The notes beneath the pieces were generated by a model. That model had not been told where the DNA came from. It saw nothing but the letters and a program-made list of their open reading frames with translations, and ran no database searches. Position numbers and translations under genes: made by a program. From an uncultured Alphaproteobacteria bacterium (lineage in GTDB: Bacteria > Pseudomonadota > Alphaproteobacteria > Rs-D84), in NCBI GenBank assembly GCA_937903135.1, contig CALDAH010000008.1, positions 11,002 to 75,001 of the forward strand: a stretch of 64,000 nt of DNA, in the 5' to 3' direction. How positions within the stretch are numbered: position 1 is the first letter of the stretch; each line of letters begins with the position of its first letter. This document shows positions 17,053 to 25,582 of this stretch, piece after piece.

Positions 17053-17079
17053 TATAATATAACGTGCTTATATTATAAT

Positions 17080-17107
17080 ATGACGAAAGTGCGACGAAAA
17101 TCACGCA
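17080..17107 (+). repeat. 28-bp direct repeat, right copy
   Basis: Identical to 14719-14746 and in the same orientation. It lies just upstream of the cassette promoter. The interval 17108-17210 beyond it has no recognisable feature. Confidence 0.8.
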
Positions 17108-17210
17108 ATGGTTGAATTTTGCCGCCCGGATGCCGCGAACGCCGTGGGCAAAAAAATTGATTTTACGGATAACGTTGATATACCCTTTATAAGGGCGTGG
17201 ATGGATTAAA

Positions 17211-17552
17211 TTATTCCCGGGTATATTTTTGTTCGTATCCACTATTGGTTTCCAGGACCAACGTGTTTTTATCGGGCATTGATATATGATATGTTTCTGT
17301 AAAATCAATAGTCTGGCCGTTGCCAATACTTTTGCCCGTCATTAAAAGTGTATTACAATCCGGCTGCGACCATTTTTCATAAACCAACGTGGCCATGTTA
17401 ATGGATTCGGCCGAACCATTTTTATGCAGTTCAAATCCCTGGGTTATATTTTCCATTCCGTTTACCGGTGCATGCCATTGGCCGGTTATATCCGGGCAAC
17501 GATCGCAGGCCGCCAACAGAGCAAATGATGTAAATAATAGTGCATTTTTCAT
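17211..17552 (-). CDS. Small lipocalin-like lipoprotein
   Basis: A 113-residue protein. MKNALLFTSFALLAAC is a lipoprotein signal with lipobox LAAC (Cys16). The rest is predicted beta-rich. GQWHAPVNG near the start and several strand-turn repeats resemble the lipocalin-like domains found in small Gram-negative lipoproteins, with short conserved DITGQW. It would be anchored in the periplasm. The ligand is unknown. CAGGAG stands 8 bases before ATG 17552. It is a single gene, with no operon partner on this strand. Confidence 0.65.
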   Translation of the reverse strand: MKNALLFTSFALLAACDRCPDITGQWHAPVNGMENITQGFELHKNGSAESINMATLVYEKWSQPDCNTLLMTGKSIGNGQTIDFTETYHISMPDKNTLVLETNSGYEQKYTRE

Positions 17553-17678
17553 TGAAAACTCCTGTTATGTGATTATAGATGTGTTTCCCAGATAAGGCAA
17601 CATCAATCCATTATTATGCCATATTTAAACTCTGATAAAATTAAACGGGTAATAAAACTATTTAGTTAAATGTCAGGC

Positions 17679-17707
17679 TTGCAAAAACATATGAAGTTCA
17701 ATATATT
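17679..17707 (+). promoter_or_regulatory. Promoter of the 17739 lipoprotein gene
   Basis: TTGCAA (17679-17684), a 17-base spacer, then TATATT (17702-17707). The leader contains AAAGGA before ATG 17739. Confidence 0.5.
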
Positions 17708-17738
17708 AAGAATAAGCTCATAAATAAAAGGACGAAAT

Positions 17739-18149
17739 ATGCAAAAAATATGGTTATGTGTTTTTATCTCGTGTCTGTTACAGGGGTGTGTAGAACCTGT
17801 ACGAACAATAGATGTCTATAAACTTGAAAAATATAAAGGGTCAGAAGTTCCCGTATGTGTAAATTATCGCCAAAAAGTTAATTTAATAAGAGAAGGCTGG
17901 TATGATACAGATGCGTGTGGAAATGAAACATATATGCCAGCAGAATACGAACCAATAAAAACATCTTGTAATACCAATTTTGTTCGTGTTGTATCTTATG
18001 ACAAATGTTTGGCGCAATTGCCGTTACCAATTCATCTGGTTGAGAAAAAAGAAAAAAATATGACAATTTGTTATGATAGAAACAATAAAGTAGAATTGCC
18101 TATATTATATTGTCAGAAAGACAATATACAAATTATGAACCTGTATTAA
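17739..18149 (+). CDS. Small cysteine-rich lipoprotein, function unknown
   Basis: A 136-residue protein. MQKIWLCVFISCLLQGC ends in a lipobox (LQGC, Cys17). The mature part has eight further cysteines, which suggests disulfides in the periplasm. No family is recognised. AAAGGA precedes the ATG by about 8 bases, and a -35/-10 pair stands upstream. Codon use is clearly more AT-rich than the flanking core genes, which suggests recent acquisition. It lies between the 28-bp repeat cassette and tRNA-Gln. Confidence 0.65.
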   Translation: MQKIWLCVFISCLLQGCVEPVRTIDVYKLEKYKGSEVPVCVNYRQKVNLIREGWYDTDACGNETYMPAEYEPIKTSCNTNFVRVVSYDKCLAQLPLPIHLVEKKEKNMTICYDRNNKVELPILYCQKDNIQIMNLY

Positions 18150-18200
18150 ATAAACGGTTTGAACGTTAGTGAAAAAAGACGTTCTAGAAAATCCAACTAA

Positions 18201-18228
18201 ACGCCGCCCATGTGGGCGGTGTTGTTTA
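18201..18228. terminator. Hairpin between the lipoprotein gene and tRNA-Gln
   Basis: ACGCCGCCCA pairs with TGGGCGGTGT (18201-18222, one G-U). The following T-run is weak on both strands. It probably ends both the plus-strand gene and the minus-strand tRNA transcript. Confidence 0.55.
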
Positions 18229-18231
18229 TCC

Positions 18232-18305
18232 TGGTTGGGGCGCACGGATTCGAACCATGATAAAGAGAACCAAAATCTCTTGTCCTACCATTAGACGACA
18301 CCCCA
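18232..18305 (-). tRNA. tRNA-Gln (anticodon TTG)
   Basis: Read on the minus strand, the acceptor TGGGGTG pairs with CGCCCCA, followed by discriminator A and an encoded CCA (18234-18232). The anticodon stem AGAGA/TCTCT encloses a TTTTGGT loop with anticodon TTG. The T arm contains GGTTCGAATCC. All arms fold. Confidence 0.93.
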
Positions 18306-18406
18306 AAAACATGCAAATTATAATTAACTTTCGTACATTTGCAATAATAAAAAATTATTTAAAATTTTTTTTTAGAAAAAAAATCATAATTTTTTTAAAA
18401 TAGTTC

Positions 18407-18434
18407 TTGCATTATGTTTGTTAATTTTTATAAT
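18407..18434 (+). promoter_or_regulatory. Promoter of the efflux operon
   Basis: TTGCAT (18407-18412), 16 bases, TATAAT (18429-18434), in a very AT-rich 180-base stretch after tRNA-Gln. AAAGGA lies just before ATG 18486. No clear MarR palindrome is seen, but the regulator is the first gene and probably autoregulates. Confidence 0.5.
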
Positions 18435-18485
18435 AATTCGCGTTTTTAATAATTTTATTCATCTTTTATAATAAAGGATAAAAAT

Positions 18486-18932
18486 ATGGCGCGCAAGGAA
18501 TTTATTCGTTTAATGGAGGAAAATATCGTCGCATTGGACCGCATGGCAACAGGGCTGCAGATGGACCCGGATAAGGTTTCAAATGTCCCGCATCAGCAAC
18601 TGCGTGTGCTGGTTCGCCTGTATGGGATGCCGGCACGGTTAAAAGATATTGCCCGGCGCGAGCATATGTCAACGCCAAATTTATGTGCGATTTTTCGTAA
18701 ACTTGAACGCGATGGTTTGGTCGCGCGAACAATTGATGAATCTGATCGGCGTAACACATGGTATCGCTGTACGCCAGATGGGGATAAAATCGCCGTGGCC
18801 GCACTGAATAACTTTCGCAGTGCAATTGAAAAATTATTTTCAGGTATTTCCCCGGCAGATGAACAAAAACTTACCGGGGCATTAAAAGCATTACAAGAGG
18901 TTTTAAAAGACATGGAGAAAAATAATGACTAA
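18486..18932 (+). CDS. MarR-family transcriptional regulator
   Basis: A 148-residue winged-helix regulator. Helices about 35-80 hold the recognition helix (KDIARREHMSTPNLCAIFRK), the wing is DESDRRNTWYRCT (about 85-100), and the C-terminal helix is for dimerisation. It is the first gene of an efflux operon and overlaps the next gene by 8 bases. MarR proteins next to pumps usually repress them and release DNA on binding substrates. The ligand here is unknown. The gene has a conventional promoter and ribosome site. Confidence 0.88.
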   Translation: MARKEFIRLMEENIVALDRMATGLQMDPDKVSNVPHQQLRVLVRLYGMPARLKDIARREHMSTPNLCAIFRKLERDGLVARTIDESDRRNTWYRCTPDGDKIAVAALNNFRSAIEKLFSGISPADEQKLTGALKALQEVLKDMEKNND

Positions 18933-20256
18933 GACGGGTATAACAGCGGTCATTTGTGCTGCGTTCGCATCTGTATTTTCGGCCGGGGCATCAGCGATGG
19001 ATTTATCATTGAACGCGGCGGTGGAAAAGATTGTTGCAGAATCACAAGATGTAAAAAAGGCCGATGCAAATATTAAAAAAGCACAGGCTCAGCTGGATGC
19101 GGCAAATGCCAATCGTTGGTTTAAAGTTGATGGGACGGCGACATATATGAATATGGTAAATGTTGAAAACCCATCTAAATCAAATGGTGTGGATTTACCG
19201 CCCGCGTTCGGTGGAATGATTTCAGAGTCATTAAAAAATCAATCTGTTTATATTGAAATCCCCGATAATATGTTCATGGTTGGCATCAGCGCGTCCCAGC
19301 CGATCTATACATTCGGAAAAATCGGTAATGCGGTTAAAAGTGTTAAATCTGCGATTAAGATGTCCCAGGCCAGCCGCGAGCTGACACTGCGCGAGGTACG
19401 TTATAGCGCGGCGGATATTTACTGGACCGCAAAAATGACAGATAGTATTGTTAAAATCGCCGATGCGGATTTAAAATCGGCCCAGAGTGCGCGACGTAAT
19501 CTGGCCGCGGCCGGTCGGGCAAATCGCAGTAACCTGGTTAAGATTGAATCTGATATCGCGGCAAAGGAGATAAATCTCTCCGATGCAAAATTCAATCGTG
19601 ATACGGCGTATCGTATGTTGAAAATTTTGGCCGGGATTGATATGGACGAAGAAGTTGTTTTAACAGACGAGTTCCCGGCGCAGTTCAACGCAATCGCCAC
19701 GAAAGAGTTAAAGCAGACACCGGAATGGGAAATTTTAACCGAGCAGGTAAATATGTACGAATCCAAGGCGCGTGCGTCACGTGCAGAATATCTGCCGACA
19801 TTGGCCGCGACTGCATCGTATAACTATTTCGCGATGGGGCCAGAGTTTGATCAGATGTTTGATAAAAAAGGATCGCAGTCTGCAAATTGGGGAATCGCGC
19901 TGAAGATGCCGATATTTAGCGGTGGTGCAATTCGTGCCAATGCGACCATGGATGCAATGCAGGCCGAGGCTGCCCGAGAGGATTTAGATAAATCTAAAAA
20001 AATCAAATCCGAGGAATATGACAACGCGATAAAAAAGTATAATCATTTACGCGATAATATGGCAACGCTGCAAAATGCACGTAATCTGGCCGCCAAGGCA
20101 TATAAGTTTTCCCAGGATAGATTTGCCGCCGGGCAAACGTCTGCGATTGAACTGGCCGAGGTATCGGCGGGGCTTTATCAGCTGGATATGGCGTTATTAA
20201 ATGCAAAATATAATATTTTAATGTCAGCAGAATCTGTTAAGAAATTAGGTGAATAA
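18925..20256 (+). CDS. TolC-family outer-membrane efflux protein
   Basis: A 443-residue protein with a signal peptide (residues 1-24, cleavage after ASA). It has the duplicated coiled-coil pattern of TolC: long alpha-helical runs rich in Ala, Lys and Gln at about 30-60, 130-220, 265-290 and 345-435. Predicted beta segments at about 65-110 and 290-320 would form the barrel. The C-terminus has SAIELAEVSAGLYQLDMALLNAKYN (typical of the last helix, given here only for position; key residues are the A-E-V-S and the Y). It exports substrates across the outer membrane with the adaptor and RND pump downstream. Confidence 0.85.
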   Translation: MTKTGITAVICAAFASVFSAGASAMDLSLNAAVEKIVAESQDVKKADANIKKAQAQLDAANANRWFKVDGTATYMNMVNVENPSKSNGVDLPPAFGGMISESLKNQSVYIEIPDNMFMVGISASQPIYTFGKIGNAVKSVKSAIKMSQASRELTLREVRYSAADIYWTAKMTDSIVKIADADLKSAQSARRNLAAAGRANRSNLVKIESDIAAKEINLSDAKFNRDTAYRMLKILAGIDMDEEVVLTDEFPAQFNAIATKELKQTPEWEILTEQVNMYESKARASRAEYLPTLAATASYNYFAMGPEFDQMFDKKGSQSANWGIALKMPIFSGGAIRANATMDAMQAEAAREDLDKSKKIKSEEYDNAIKKYNHLRDNMATLQNARNLAAKAYKFSQDRFAAGQTSAIELAEVSAGLYQLDMALLNAKYNILMSAESVKKLGE

Positions 20257-20257
20257 A

Positions 20258-20878
20258 ATGGAAAAAATTAAGCAGAATTTAAAGAAGTGCAAAGCATGGA
20301 TGCAGACGCCACGTGTAAAAAAAATGTTTTATTTAGCAATTGTCGTGGTTATCGCAGCCTGGGTGGTTTTTCGTTTAGCTGTTGTCGCGGCGCAAAACAG
20401 ATTAGAGATATATAACCCGGCACGCGCCGCACTTAGCGATGGGGTGCCGGTGGAAGTTATTGTTGCCCAAAAACGCAGCGGCGTATTACGCGAACCGATT
20501 ACTGTAAAAAATAATCGGGCGTTTATATCCGGGGCGCGCGTCGGCCTATTGCGGCCCGGGCAAAAGATTGGCGATGGTAAAATCGTTAGTGTATCCGGCG
20601 GAATTGATTTAGATACCGGTATGCATGCCGTGCGTACACAGGGCGTATCGGATGGTTTGCATTATGCAGAATTTAACACCCACGGGTATTTCGTCCCATT
20701 ATATGCGATTAATAACGGGGTATTATTTGTCGCCGAAAACGGCATTGCCGTCCCGCGAAAGGTTAAGATTGAACGCACTGATGCGGATACGGCATATATT
20801 ACATCAGGGATCGCCGACGGGGATGTTATTATATTATCCAATGTTCGCGACGGTAATAAGGTTCGGATAAAAAAATAA
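20258..20878 (+). CDS. Short periplasmic adaptor (membrane-fusion) protein
   Basis: A 206-residue protein. ATG 20258 is used because AGGTGA lies 6 bases ahead, while an in-frame GTG at 20249 overlaps the upstream stop. One membrane helix at residues 22-42 anchors it. The remainder looks like the end of an RND adaptor: beta segments at 60-150 and a membrane-proximal ending (VPRKVKI, then GIADGDVIILSNVRDGNKVRI). The usual lipoyl and alpha-hairpin domains, which contact TolC, are not visible. The protein is about half the normal 350-400 residues. No frameshift remains of the missing part are seen, so it is probably a truly reduced adaptor. Confidence 0.7.
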   Translation: MEKIKQNLKKCKAWMQTPRVKKMFYLAIVVVIAAWVVFRLAVVAAQNRLEIYNPARAALSDGVPVEVIVAQKRSGVLREPITVKNNRAFISGARVGLLRPGQKIGDGKIVSVSGGIDLDTGMHAVRTQGVSDGLHYAEFNTHGYFVPLYAINNGVLFVAENGIAVPRKVKIERTDADTAYITSGIADGDVIILSNVRDGNKVRIKK

Positions 20879-20909
20879 TAACGCAGAGAGATTATAAGAG
20901 GTATAGGAT

Positions 20910-23900
20910 ATGTTAAACTTTTTCGTAAAAAGGCCGATAACAACATTAATGTTTGTTTTATTCTGGGTGGTACTGGGTCTGGTATCGTTCCCTAAGATGA
21001 ATATTGAACGTACACCGTCGTTGGATTTCCCGATGGTAACCGCAACATTCGTTTACCCCGGCGCCGCCCCGGCCGAGATTGAATCACAGGTAATTAAAAA
21101 GGCCGAGGATGCAATGTCCGAGGTCGCGGGACTGAAAAAACTGACCTCGCGTGCGTTTGAAAACGGCGGTTATGTTATGGCGGAATTTAACCTGGGCGTA
21201 AATGTTAACGACAAAGCGTCCGAGGTTAAAACCAAGATTGACGCATTGGCGTCTGAATTCCCGGATGCATTAAAACAGCCGGTTGTTGAAAAATTAAACC
21301 CGCTGCAGGAATCGGTCGTAGATATTGTATTACGTGGTGCATCCGCCCGCGATATGGAAGAATATGTTGATAACATTCTGTCTAATAAAATAACCGCAAT
21401 AAACGGCGTGGCAAGTGTATCGGTATTCGGCGGTCGTGAACGCGCGGTTCGCATTCAGATGGATCCGGATTTAATGGCGTCCCACGGCGTTACAATTGTT
21501 GATATTGTAAATGCACTCGGGAATAAGAATCTAAACGTGCCGGGGGGTAAAATTGAATCCGGAATTAACGGGTCAAACGTCCGCTTTATCGGTGAATTCG
21601 CATCTGTTGATGATATTAAAAATCTGCAGGTCGTAACGATGGAAGGCCAGCGTTTTAAAATATCGGATATCGCAACCGTTAGTGACGCGGCCCGTGATGT
21701 TGAAACCGGGGCACGTCATAATGGTGAAAACGTCGTTGTCGCATCTGTTGTAAAGGCAAATGATGGTAACGCGATAAAAATATCTGATGCATTACGTAAA
21801 AAATTACCCGAACTGTCGGCCGATATGCAATCGCGTTTCCCCGGGGCCGAGATGAAGATTGTATCTGATTCATCTATATCAATTGCGGACGAAACATACA
21901 GCACTATATGGGGTATCGTTCTGGGGATTATATTTACTGTAATTGTATTGTTGGTATTTACGCGTAACTGGCGGTCAACAATTATTGCCGGTGTTGTAAT
22001 TCCCGCGTCATTAATTGCCGGATTCTTTTTCATGGACGGATCTGGATTTACGATTAACGCGATGACACTGTTGGCGTATTCATCTGCACTTGGGACGCTG
22101 GTATCAAACGCAATTATTCTGATTGAATCCGCGCTGCAGGAAATGCGCGCCGGTAAAAACGCCACAGACGCCGCAATTGACGGTACGAAAAAAGTCGCCG
22201 TATCAGTATTGGCCGGCGTTGGGACGAATGTTGTTGTGTTCTTGCCGTTGGCGTTTATGGGCGGGATCGTCGGACAGTTTATGATTCAATTCGGTATGAC
22301 GGTTGTTTATTTAACACTTCTGTCGTTATTGTTCTCGTTTACGTTAACGCCGATGATGATTGCGCAATTCCTGCGTTTGTCGTCGGATGAAAAACGTGAT
22401 GTTAAAAAAGAAGTAAAAAAGCAGCAGCCCGATGCAGAAAAACATCCGAACCTGCGCTATTGGTTTAATTATCAATACGCACATCCGGGTCGCGTATTTG
22501 CAATGGCATTGGTTGCGCTGGTCGCGTCATCAATGCTAATGAAGTTCGTCGGAAATGAATTTTCCCCGACGACCGATACGAACGAGATAACCGTAACCGC
22601 CCGTGCACCAATGGGGGCAACCTTTGAAAAATCCGAGGCCATCGCCCAGGAAATTGAAAATAAACTGCGCGATTTCCCGGATGTTACATCCACAACGGTT
22701 AAAATCGGTGAAAACGGATTGCAAAATATCACGGTAAAGGTTGATCTGCGTGAACTGGGCCAGCGTCGTATATCCGATAAGAAGCTCGCACGTCAGATGC
22801 TGCCGAAATTATCCGAGATACCGGATGCAGAGATTCAGGTAAACGCAGGCCGGGGAATGTCCGCGTCCAGCACATCGGATATGGTTTTAAATATATATGG
22901 CGAAGATGATGCAATTCGCAACAAATACGCCGAGCAGATTCTGGATATGATTAATAATATCCCAGAGGTTTCAACGGCGGTATTTGCCCAGCAGATTCCG
23001 AATAATGAAATTCAGTTTATCCCTGATGAAAATAAAATGAATTTCTGGGGTGTTCAAAATGCATATGCCGGGGCAACACTTCGTGCGGCACTGTTTGGAA
23101 ACGATGATTATAAATACAAAGAACAAGGCGAGGAATACCCGATTATTTTGGAATTTGCAAAACCATTTAAAACAGGTGCACTGTTTGATAATGTATATCT
23201 AAATTCCCAAAAAGGTATGGTCGCGCTGTCAGAGCTGGGGCGGATTGATACCGTTCCCGCGACGTCCGAGATTCGTCGCCTGGACAAAAGCCGTATTACC
23301 GAGATTGATATCAATATCGGGAAATCCACCATGGGACCGGTTCAGGCCAAAATTGAATCTGCCATGGCGACCATAGACTGGCAGCCGGGATATTACGCAG
23401 AATTTGGCGGTATGTCCGAAATCCAAGGGGAAACGACCGGGGAAATCGGAACGGCATTCTTGCTCGCGACGGTTCTGACGTTTATGTTACTGGCCGCGAT
23501 TATGAATTCACTCGGGCATCCGTTAACAATCGCGACATCTATTCTAACCAGCTTTGCGGGGGTATTTGTAATGCTATTCCTATCCGGGGCATCAATGAAT
23601 GTCGGGGCGATGTTGGCGTTCGTTATGCTTGTGGGCTTGGTTGTAAATAATAATATCTTGGTTCTTGAACCTACAATTAATCGCATTCGCGGCGGTGAAA
23701 AACCTGTGGATGCAATATGGACTGAATTAATGGATAAAAAGTCTATGATATTAATGACGTCTATTGCGGTTATTACGGGGATGCTGCCGCAGTTATGGGC
23801 AGCCGACGGGATGAAGGTTGCAATGGCCGCAGTTATGATTGGCGGTATGGCGGCAAGTTTAGTATTTACGTTTACATTAACGCCGGCATTGTTCTTCTTG

Positions 23901-23939
23901 ATGGAAGGGATGCGCGGGAAACTAAAACGCAAAAAATAA
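20910..23939 (+). CDS. RND efflux pump inner-membrane protein with altered proton-relay residues
   Basis: A 1009-residue RND transporter (AcrB superfamily). TM1 has FVKRPITTLMFVLF, large periplasmic loops lie at about 35-330 and 550-850, and two six-helix bundles are present. In TM4 the usual DD or DN pair reads SN (GTLVSNAIILIES), so both acidic proton carriers are absent. In TM10 the AcrB Lys position is Asn (GLVVNNNILVLE), a change common in some RND clades. It would take substrates from the periplasm or membrane into the TolC channel. AGAGG precedes the ATG. The operon order is marR-tolC-adaptor-pump and ends at a terminator. Confidence 0.88.
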   Translation: MLNFFVKRPITTLMFVLFWVVLGLVSFPKMNIERTPSLDFPMVTATFVYPGAAPAEIESQVIKKAEDAMSEVAGLKKLTSRAFENGGYVMAEFNLGVNVNDKASEVKTKIDALASEFPDALKQPVVEKLNPLQESVVDIVLRGASARDMEEYVDNILSNKITAINGVASVSVFGGRERAVRIQMDPDLMASHGVTIVDIVNALGNKNLNVPGGKIESGINGSNVRFIGEFASVDDIKNLQVVTMEGQRFKISDIATVSDAARDVETGARHNGENVVVASVVKANDGNAIKISDALRKKLPELSADMQSRFPGAEMKIVSDSSISIADETYSTIWGIVLGIIFTVIVLLVFTRNWRSTIIAGVVIPASLIAGFFFMDGSGFTINAMTLLAYSSALGTLVSNAIILIESALQEMRAGKNATDAAIDGTKKVAVSVLAGVGTNVVVFLPLAFMGGIVGQFMIQFGMTVVYLTLLSLLFSFTLTPMMIAQFLRLSSDEKRDVKKEVKKQQPDAEKHPNLRYWFNYQYAHPGRVFAMALVALVASSMLMKFVGNEFSPTTDTNEITVTARAPMGATFEKSEAIAQEIENKLRDFPDVTSTTVKIGENGLQNITVKVDLRELGQRRISDKKLARQMLPKLSEIPDAEIQVNAGRGMSASSTSDMVLNIYGEDDAIRNKYAEQILDMINNIPEVSTAVFAQQIPNNEIQFIPDENKMNFWGVQNAYAGATLRAALFGNDDYKYKEQGEEYPIILEFAKPFKTGALFDNVYLNSQKGMVALSELGRIDTVPATSEIRRLDKSRITEIDINIGKSTMGPVQAKIESAMATIDWQPGYYAEFGGMSEIQGETTGEIGTAFLLATVLTFMLLAAIMNSLGHPLTIATSILTSFAGVFVMLFLSGASMNVGAMLAFVMLVGLVVNNNILVLEPTINRIRGGEKPVDAIWTELMDKKSMILMTSIAVITGMLPQLWAADGMKVAMAAVMIGGMAASLVFTFTLTPALFFLMEGMRGKLKRKK

Positions 23940-23940
23940 A

Positions 23941-23965
23941 AAAACGGGGCATGTCCCCGTTTTAT
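23941..23965 (+). terminator. Intrinsic terminator of the efflux operon
   Basis: AAAACGGGG/CCCCGTTTT with a CATGT loop and a following T-run closes the marR-RND operon immediately after the RND stop codon. Confidence 0.85.
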
Positions 23966-23985
23966 TTTGCCCGATAATATTAAAT

Positions 23986-24014
23986 TTGCGATATCTATAA
24001 AACATTGCTATAAT
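23986..24014 (+). promoter_or_regulatory. Promoter of the HAD hydrolase gene
   Basis: TTGCGA (23986-23991), a 17-base spacer and TATAAT (24009-24014) with TG one base ahead (extended -10). The leader of about 35 bases carries AAGGAT before ATG 24056. Confidence 0.65.
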
Positions 24015-24055
24015 GCCGAACGGTAAACATAAAAGTAAATGTAAGGATATAAATA

Positions 24056-24661
24056 ATGTTAAAAAAAGTAGATGTGGTTGTTTTTGACTTTGACGGAACA
24101 CTATCATGTGGGGATGCAAATATTGAATTTGCAAAATATTGCTTTCGCCGCAGTATTCGTCCATGGCTATATCTGCCGTTAATGGCCGTCGCATCGGTCG
24201 GAAAATTCTTAAACCCGGGCGGGCTATGGTGGCGTGAAAATATGCGTCGTTTTTTAACAGAATCTATGGTAAAAAAATTCGCCCCGGGATTTATTAAGCA
24301 ACACCGTCGCGAACGATTTGGCTGGGCCAAAGATCAGGTTATCGCCGAACGTAATGCCGGTCGTCGCGTCGTTCTGATATCCGCGTCGCCGGATTACCTG
24401 TTGCCGGCATTGGTTCGTGATATAAAATTTGATGCCGTAATATGCTCGCAAATGGATAAACGGCGTCCGTGGAAATATAAATTTTTATGCTGGGGCGCAA
24501 ACAAAGTCTATGCGATGGATGAATGGGCGGCAAATAATAAATATATCCCGCGCGTTATTCGTTCATATTCAGATTCTGCATCCGATATGCCGTTAATGGA
24601 AATTGCCGCCGAAGAGGTATGGGTGGATCGTAAAACGGGACTAAGAAAACGTTCCAAATGA
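24056..24661 (+). CDS. HAD-IB family phosphatase (phosphoserine-phosphatase-like)
   Basis: A 201-residue HAD hydrolase. Motif I is VFDFDGTLS (residues 9-17) with nucleophile and acid Asp. Motif II is SASPD near residue 104. A Lys sits in the WKYKF region near 142 and motif III is SDSASDMPLM near 180. The all-helical insert between motifs I and II is the C1 cap of subfamily IB, which includes SerB and lysophospholipid or polyol phosphatases. The substrate is not defined. It is a single-gene unit with its own strong promoter. Confidence 0.85.
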   Translation: MLKKVDVVVFDFDGTLSCGDANIEFAKYCFRRSIRPWLYLPLMAVASVGKFLNPGGLWWRENMRRFLTESMVKKFAPGFIKQHRRERFGWAKDQVIAERNAGRRVVLISASPDYLLPALVRDIKFDAVICSQMDKRRPWKYKFLCWGANKVYAMDEWAANNKYIPRVIRSYSDSASDMPLMEIAAEEVWVDRKTGLRKRSK

Positions 24662-24680
24662 CATTAAATATCATCTGCGC

Positions 24681-24686
24681 TATAAT
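24681..24686 (+). promoter_or_regulatory. -10 box six bases before the 24693 start codon
   Basis: TATAAT at 24681-24686 followed by CATTGC and ATG 24693. The predicted start of transcription coincides with the start codon, a leaderless mRNA. Confidence 0.55.
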
Positions 24687-24692
24687 CATTGC

Positions 24693-24953
24693 ATGGTATT
24701 AACAGATGTATTATATGATGTTGTAAGTGGTGTCCTCGGGACATTATTCGGTGTGGTCGTAACGATGCTGGCAACGCGGCGTCGCAGTCGCCAGATGAAC
24801 GAGTTACTGACCTCTAACCGGGCCAAGTTGGATTCTATGGCACAGGAAAACGACCGGTTACTGGCCGCGCTTCGTGACAAAGAAAACCGGATATTAGAAC
24901 TGGAACGTCAGATATTGACCCAAAAGTCTCCATCAAAAAAGCGGGGTAAATAA
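24693..24953 (+). CDS. Small membrane-anchored coiled-coil protein
   Basis: An 86-residue protein. A membrane helix at residues 9-27 is followed by a basic RRRSR stretch, so the C-terminus is cytoplasmic. A heptad-patterned coiled coil (about 35-72) follows, then a Lys-rich tail. It has no known family. The gene follows the HAD gene by 31 bases but has a TATAAT box just ahead and no Shine-Dalgarno sequence. The size and topology resemble small envelope or division scaffolds, which is only an analogy. Confidence 0.6.
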   Translation: MVLTDVLYDVVSGVLGTLFGVVVTMLATRRRSRQMNELLTSNRAKLDSMAQENDRLLAALRDKENRILELERQILTQKSPSKKRGK

Positions 24954-25053
24954 AATTCCCCGCATTTATTATTAAATAATCTTTAAATAAAATACTTGCG
25001 AATTTATTTTTGGTAAACTATACTACGCGCGTTACTTAATTATAAAGAGTTTC

Positions 25054-25143
25054 GGATGGGTGGCAGAGCGGTCGAATGCGGCGGTCTTGAAAACCGTTGA
25101 GGGCGCAAGTCCTCCGGGGGTTCGAATCCCTCCCCATCCGCCA
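25054..25143 (+). tRNA. tRNA-Ser (anticodon TGA)
   Basis: The acceptor GGATGGG pairs with CCCATCC, with discriminator G and encoded CCA (25141-25143). The anticodon arm CGGTCTTGAAAACCG has anticodon TGA. The long variable arm typical of tRNA-Ser (GAGGGCGCAAGTCCTC) is present, and the T arm has GGTTCGAATCC. It marks the left border of the accessory region. Confidence 0.95.
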
Positions 25144-25150
25144 GTGATAA

Positions 25151-25210
25151 GTATAAGTTCAAACTTATACGAAATTTATACCAAAAATCCCCGCGTTCCG
25201 CGGGGATTTT
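25151..25210 (+). terminator. Hairpin plus strong terminator after tRNA-Ser
   Basis: GTATAAG/CTTATAC (25151-25170) is a first small hairpin. AAAATCCCCGCG/CGCGGGGATTTT (25184-25195 with 25199-25210) is a perfect 12-bp stem with flanking A and T runs, bidirectional. Confidence 0.8.
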
Positions 25211-25297
25211 GTTATTGTAGTGACTCCGATAAGCCCGCCATTGCAGCCCAATCCGCCGCATTTATCGGATAACTATATCTTGGCCAATTTCGCAAAG

Positions 25298-25582
25298 TCA
25301 GTGTTTTTTGCCATTGAAACTATAATCTGTGCCATATCTTGCAGCGTCTTGTTTATGTGCTTCCCAATGGGCTTGCTGGTTTGCAAATACGTGCAGATTA
25401 GATGGATTATTATTCTGCTTATTGCGGTCTATATGGTGTACAACTTCCCCGGGTCGTAATGGTCTACCAAGCTTAACTTCTGCAATATGCCGATGTACAA
25501 GTATTCCGCTGTCTTTATAGGTTCTATATCCGTTACGATTTACATATGTTTTTGCATTACGTGATGAAAATTTATTTCTCAT
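25298..25582 (-). CDS. HNH endonuclease, small homing/phage type
   Basis: A 94-residue protein of the HNH family. VHRHIAEVKLGRPLRPGE precedes the core VVHHIDRNKQNNNPSNLHVF, which gives the His-His metal site and the Asn-rich loop, and AHWEAH gives the last His. Such small nucleases are common in phages and mobile elements. Its start overlaps the end of the 25572 gene by 11 bases on the same strand, so both are one transcript. It lies at the left edge of the island, directly after tRNA-Ser. Confidence 0.85.
   Translation of the reverse strand: MRNKFSSRNAKTYVNRNGYRTYKDSGILVHRHIAEVKLGRPLRPGEVVHHIDRNKQNNNPSNLHVFANQQAHWEAHKQDAARYGTDYSFNGKKH

Noticed and set aside
23393..23932. 179-codon minus-strand frame inside the RND gene
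   Set aside because: Same cause: the complement of transmembrane codons. The RND frame is certain.
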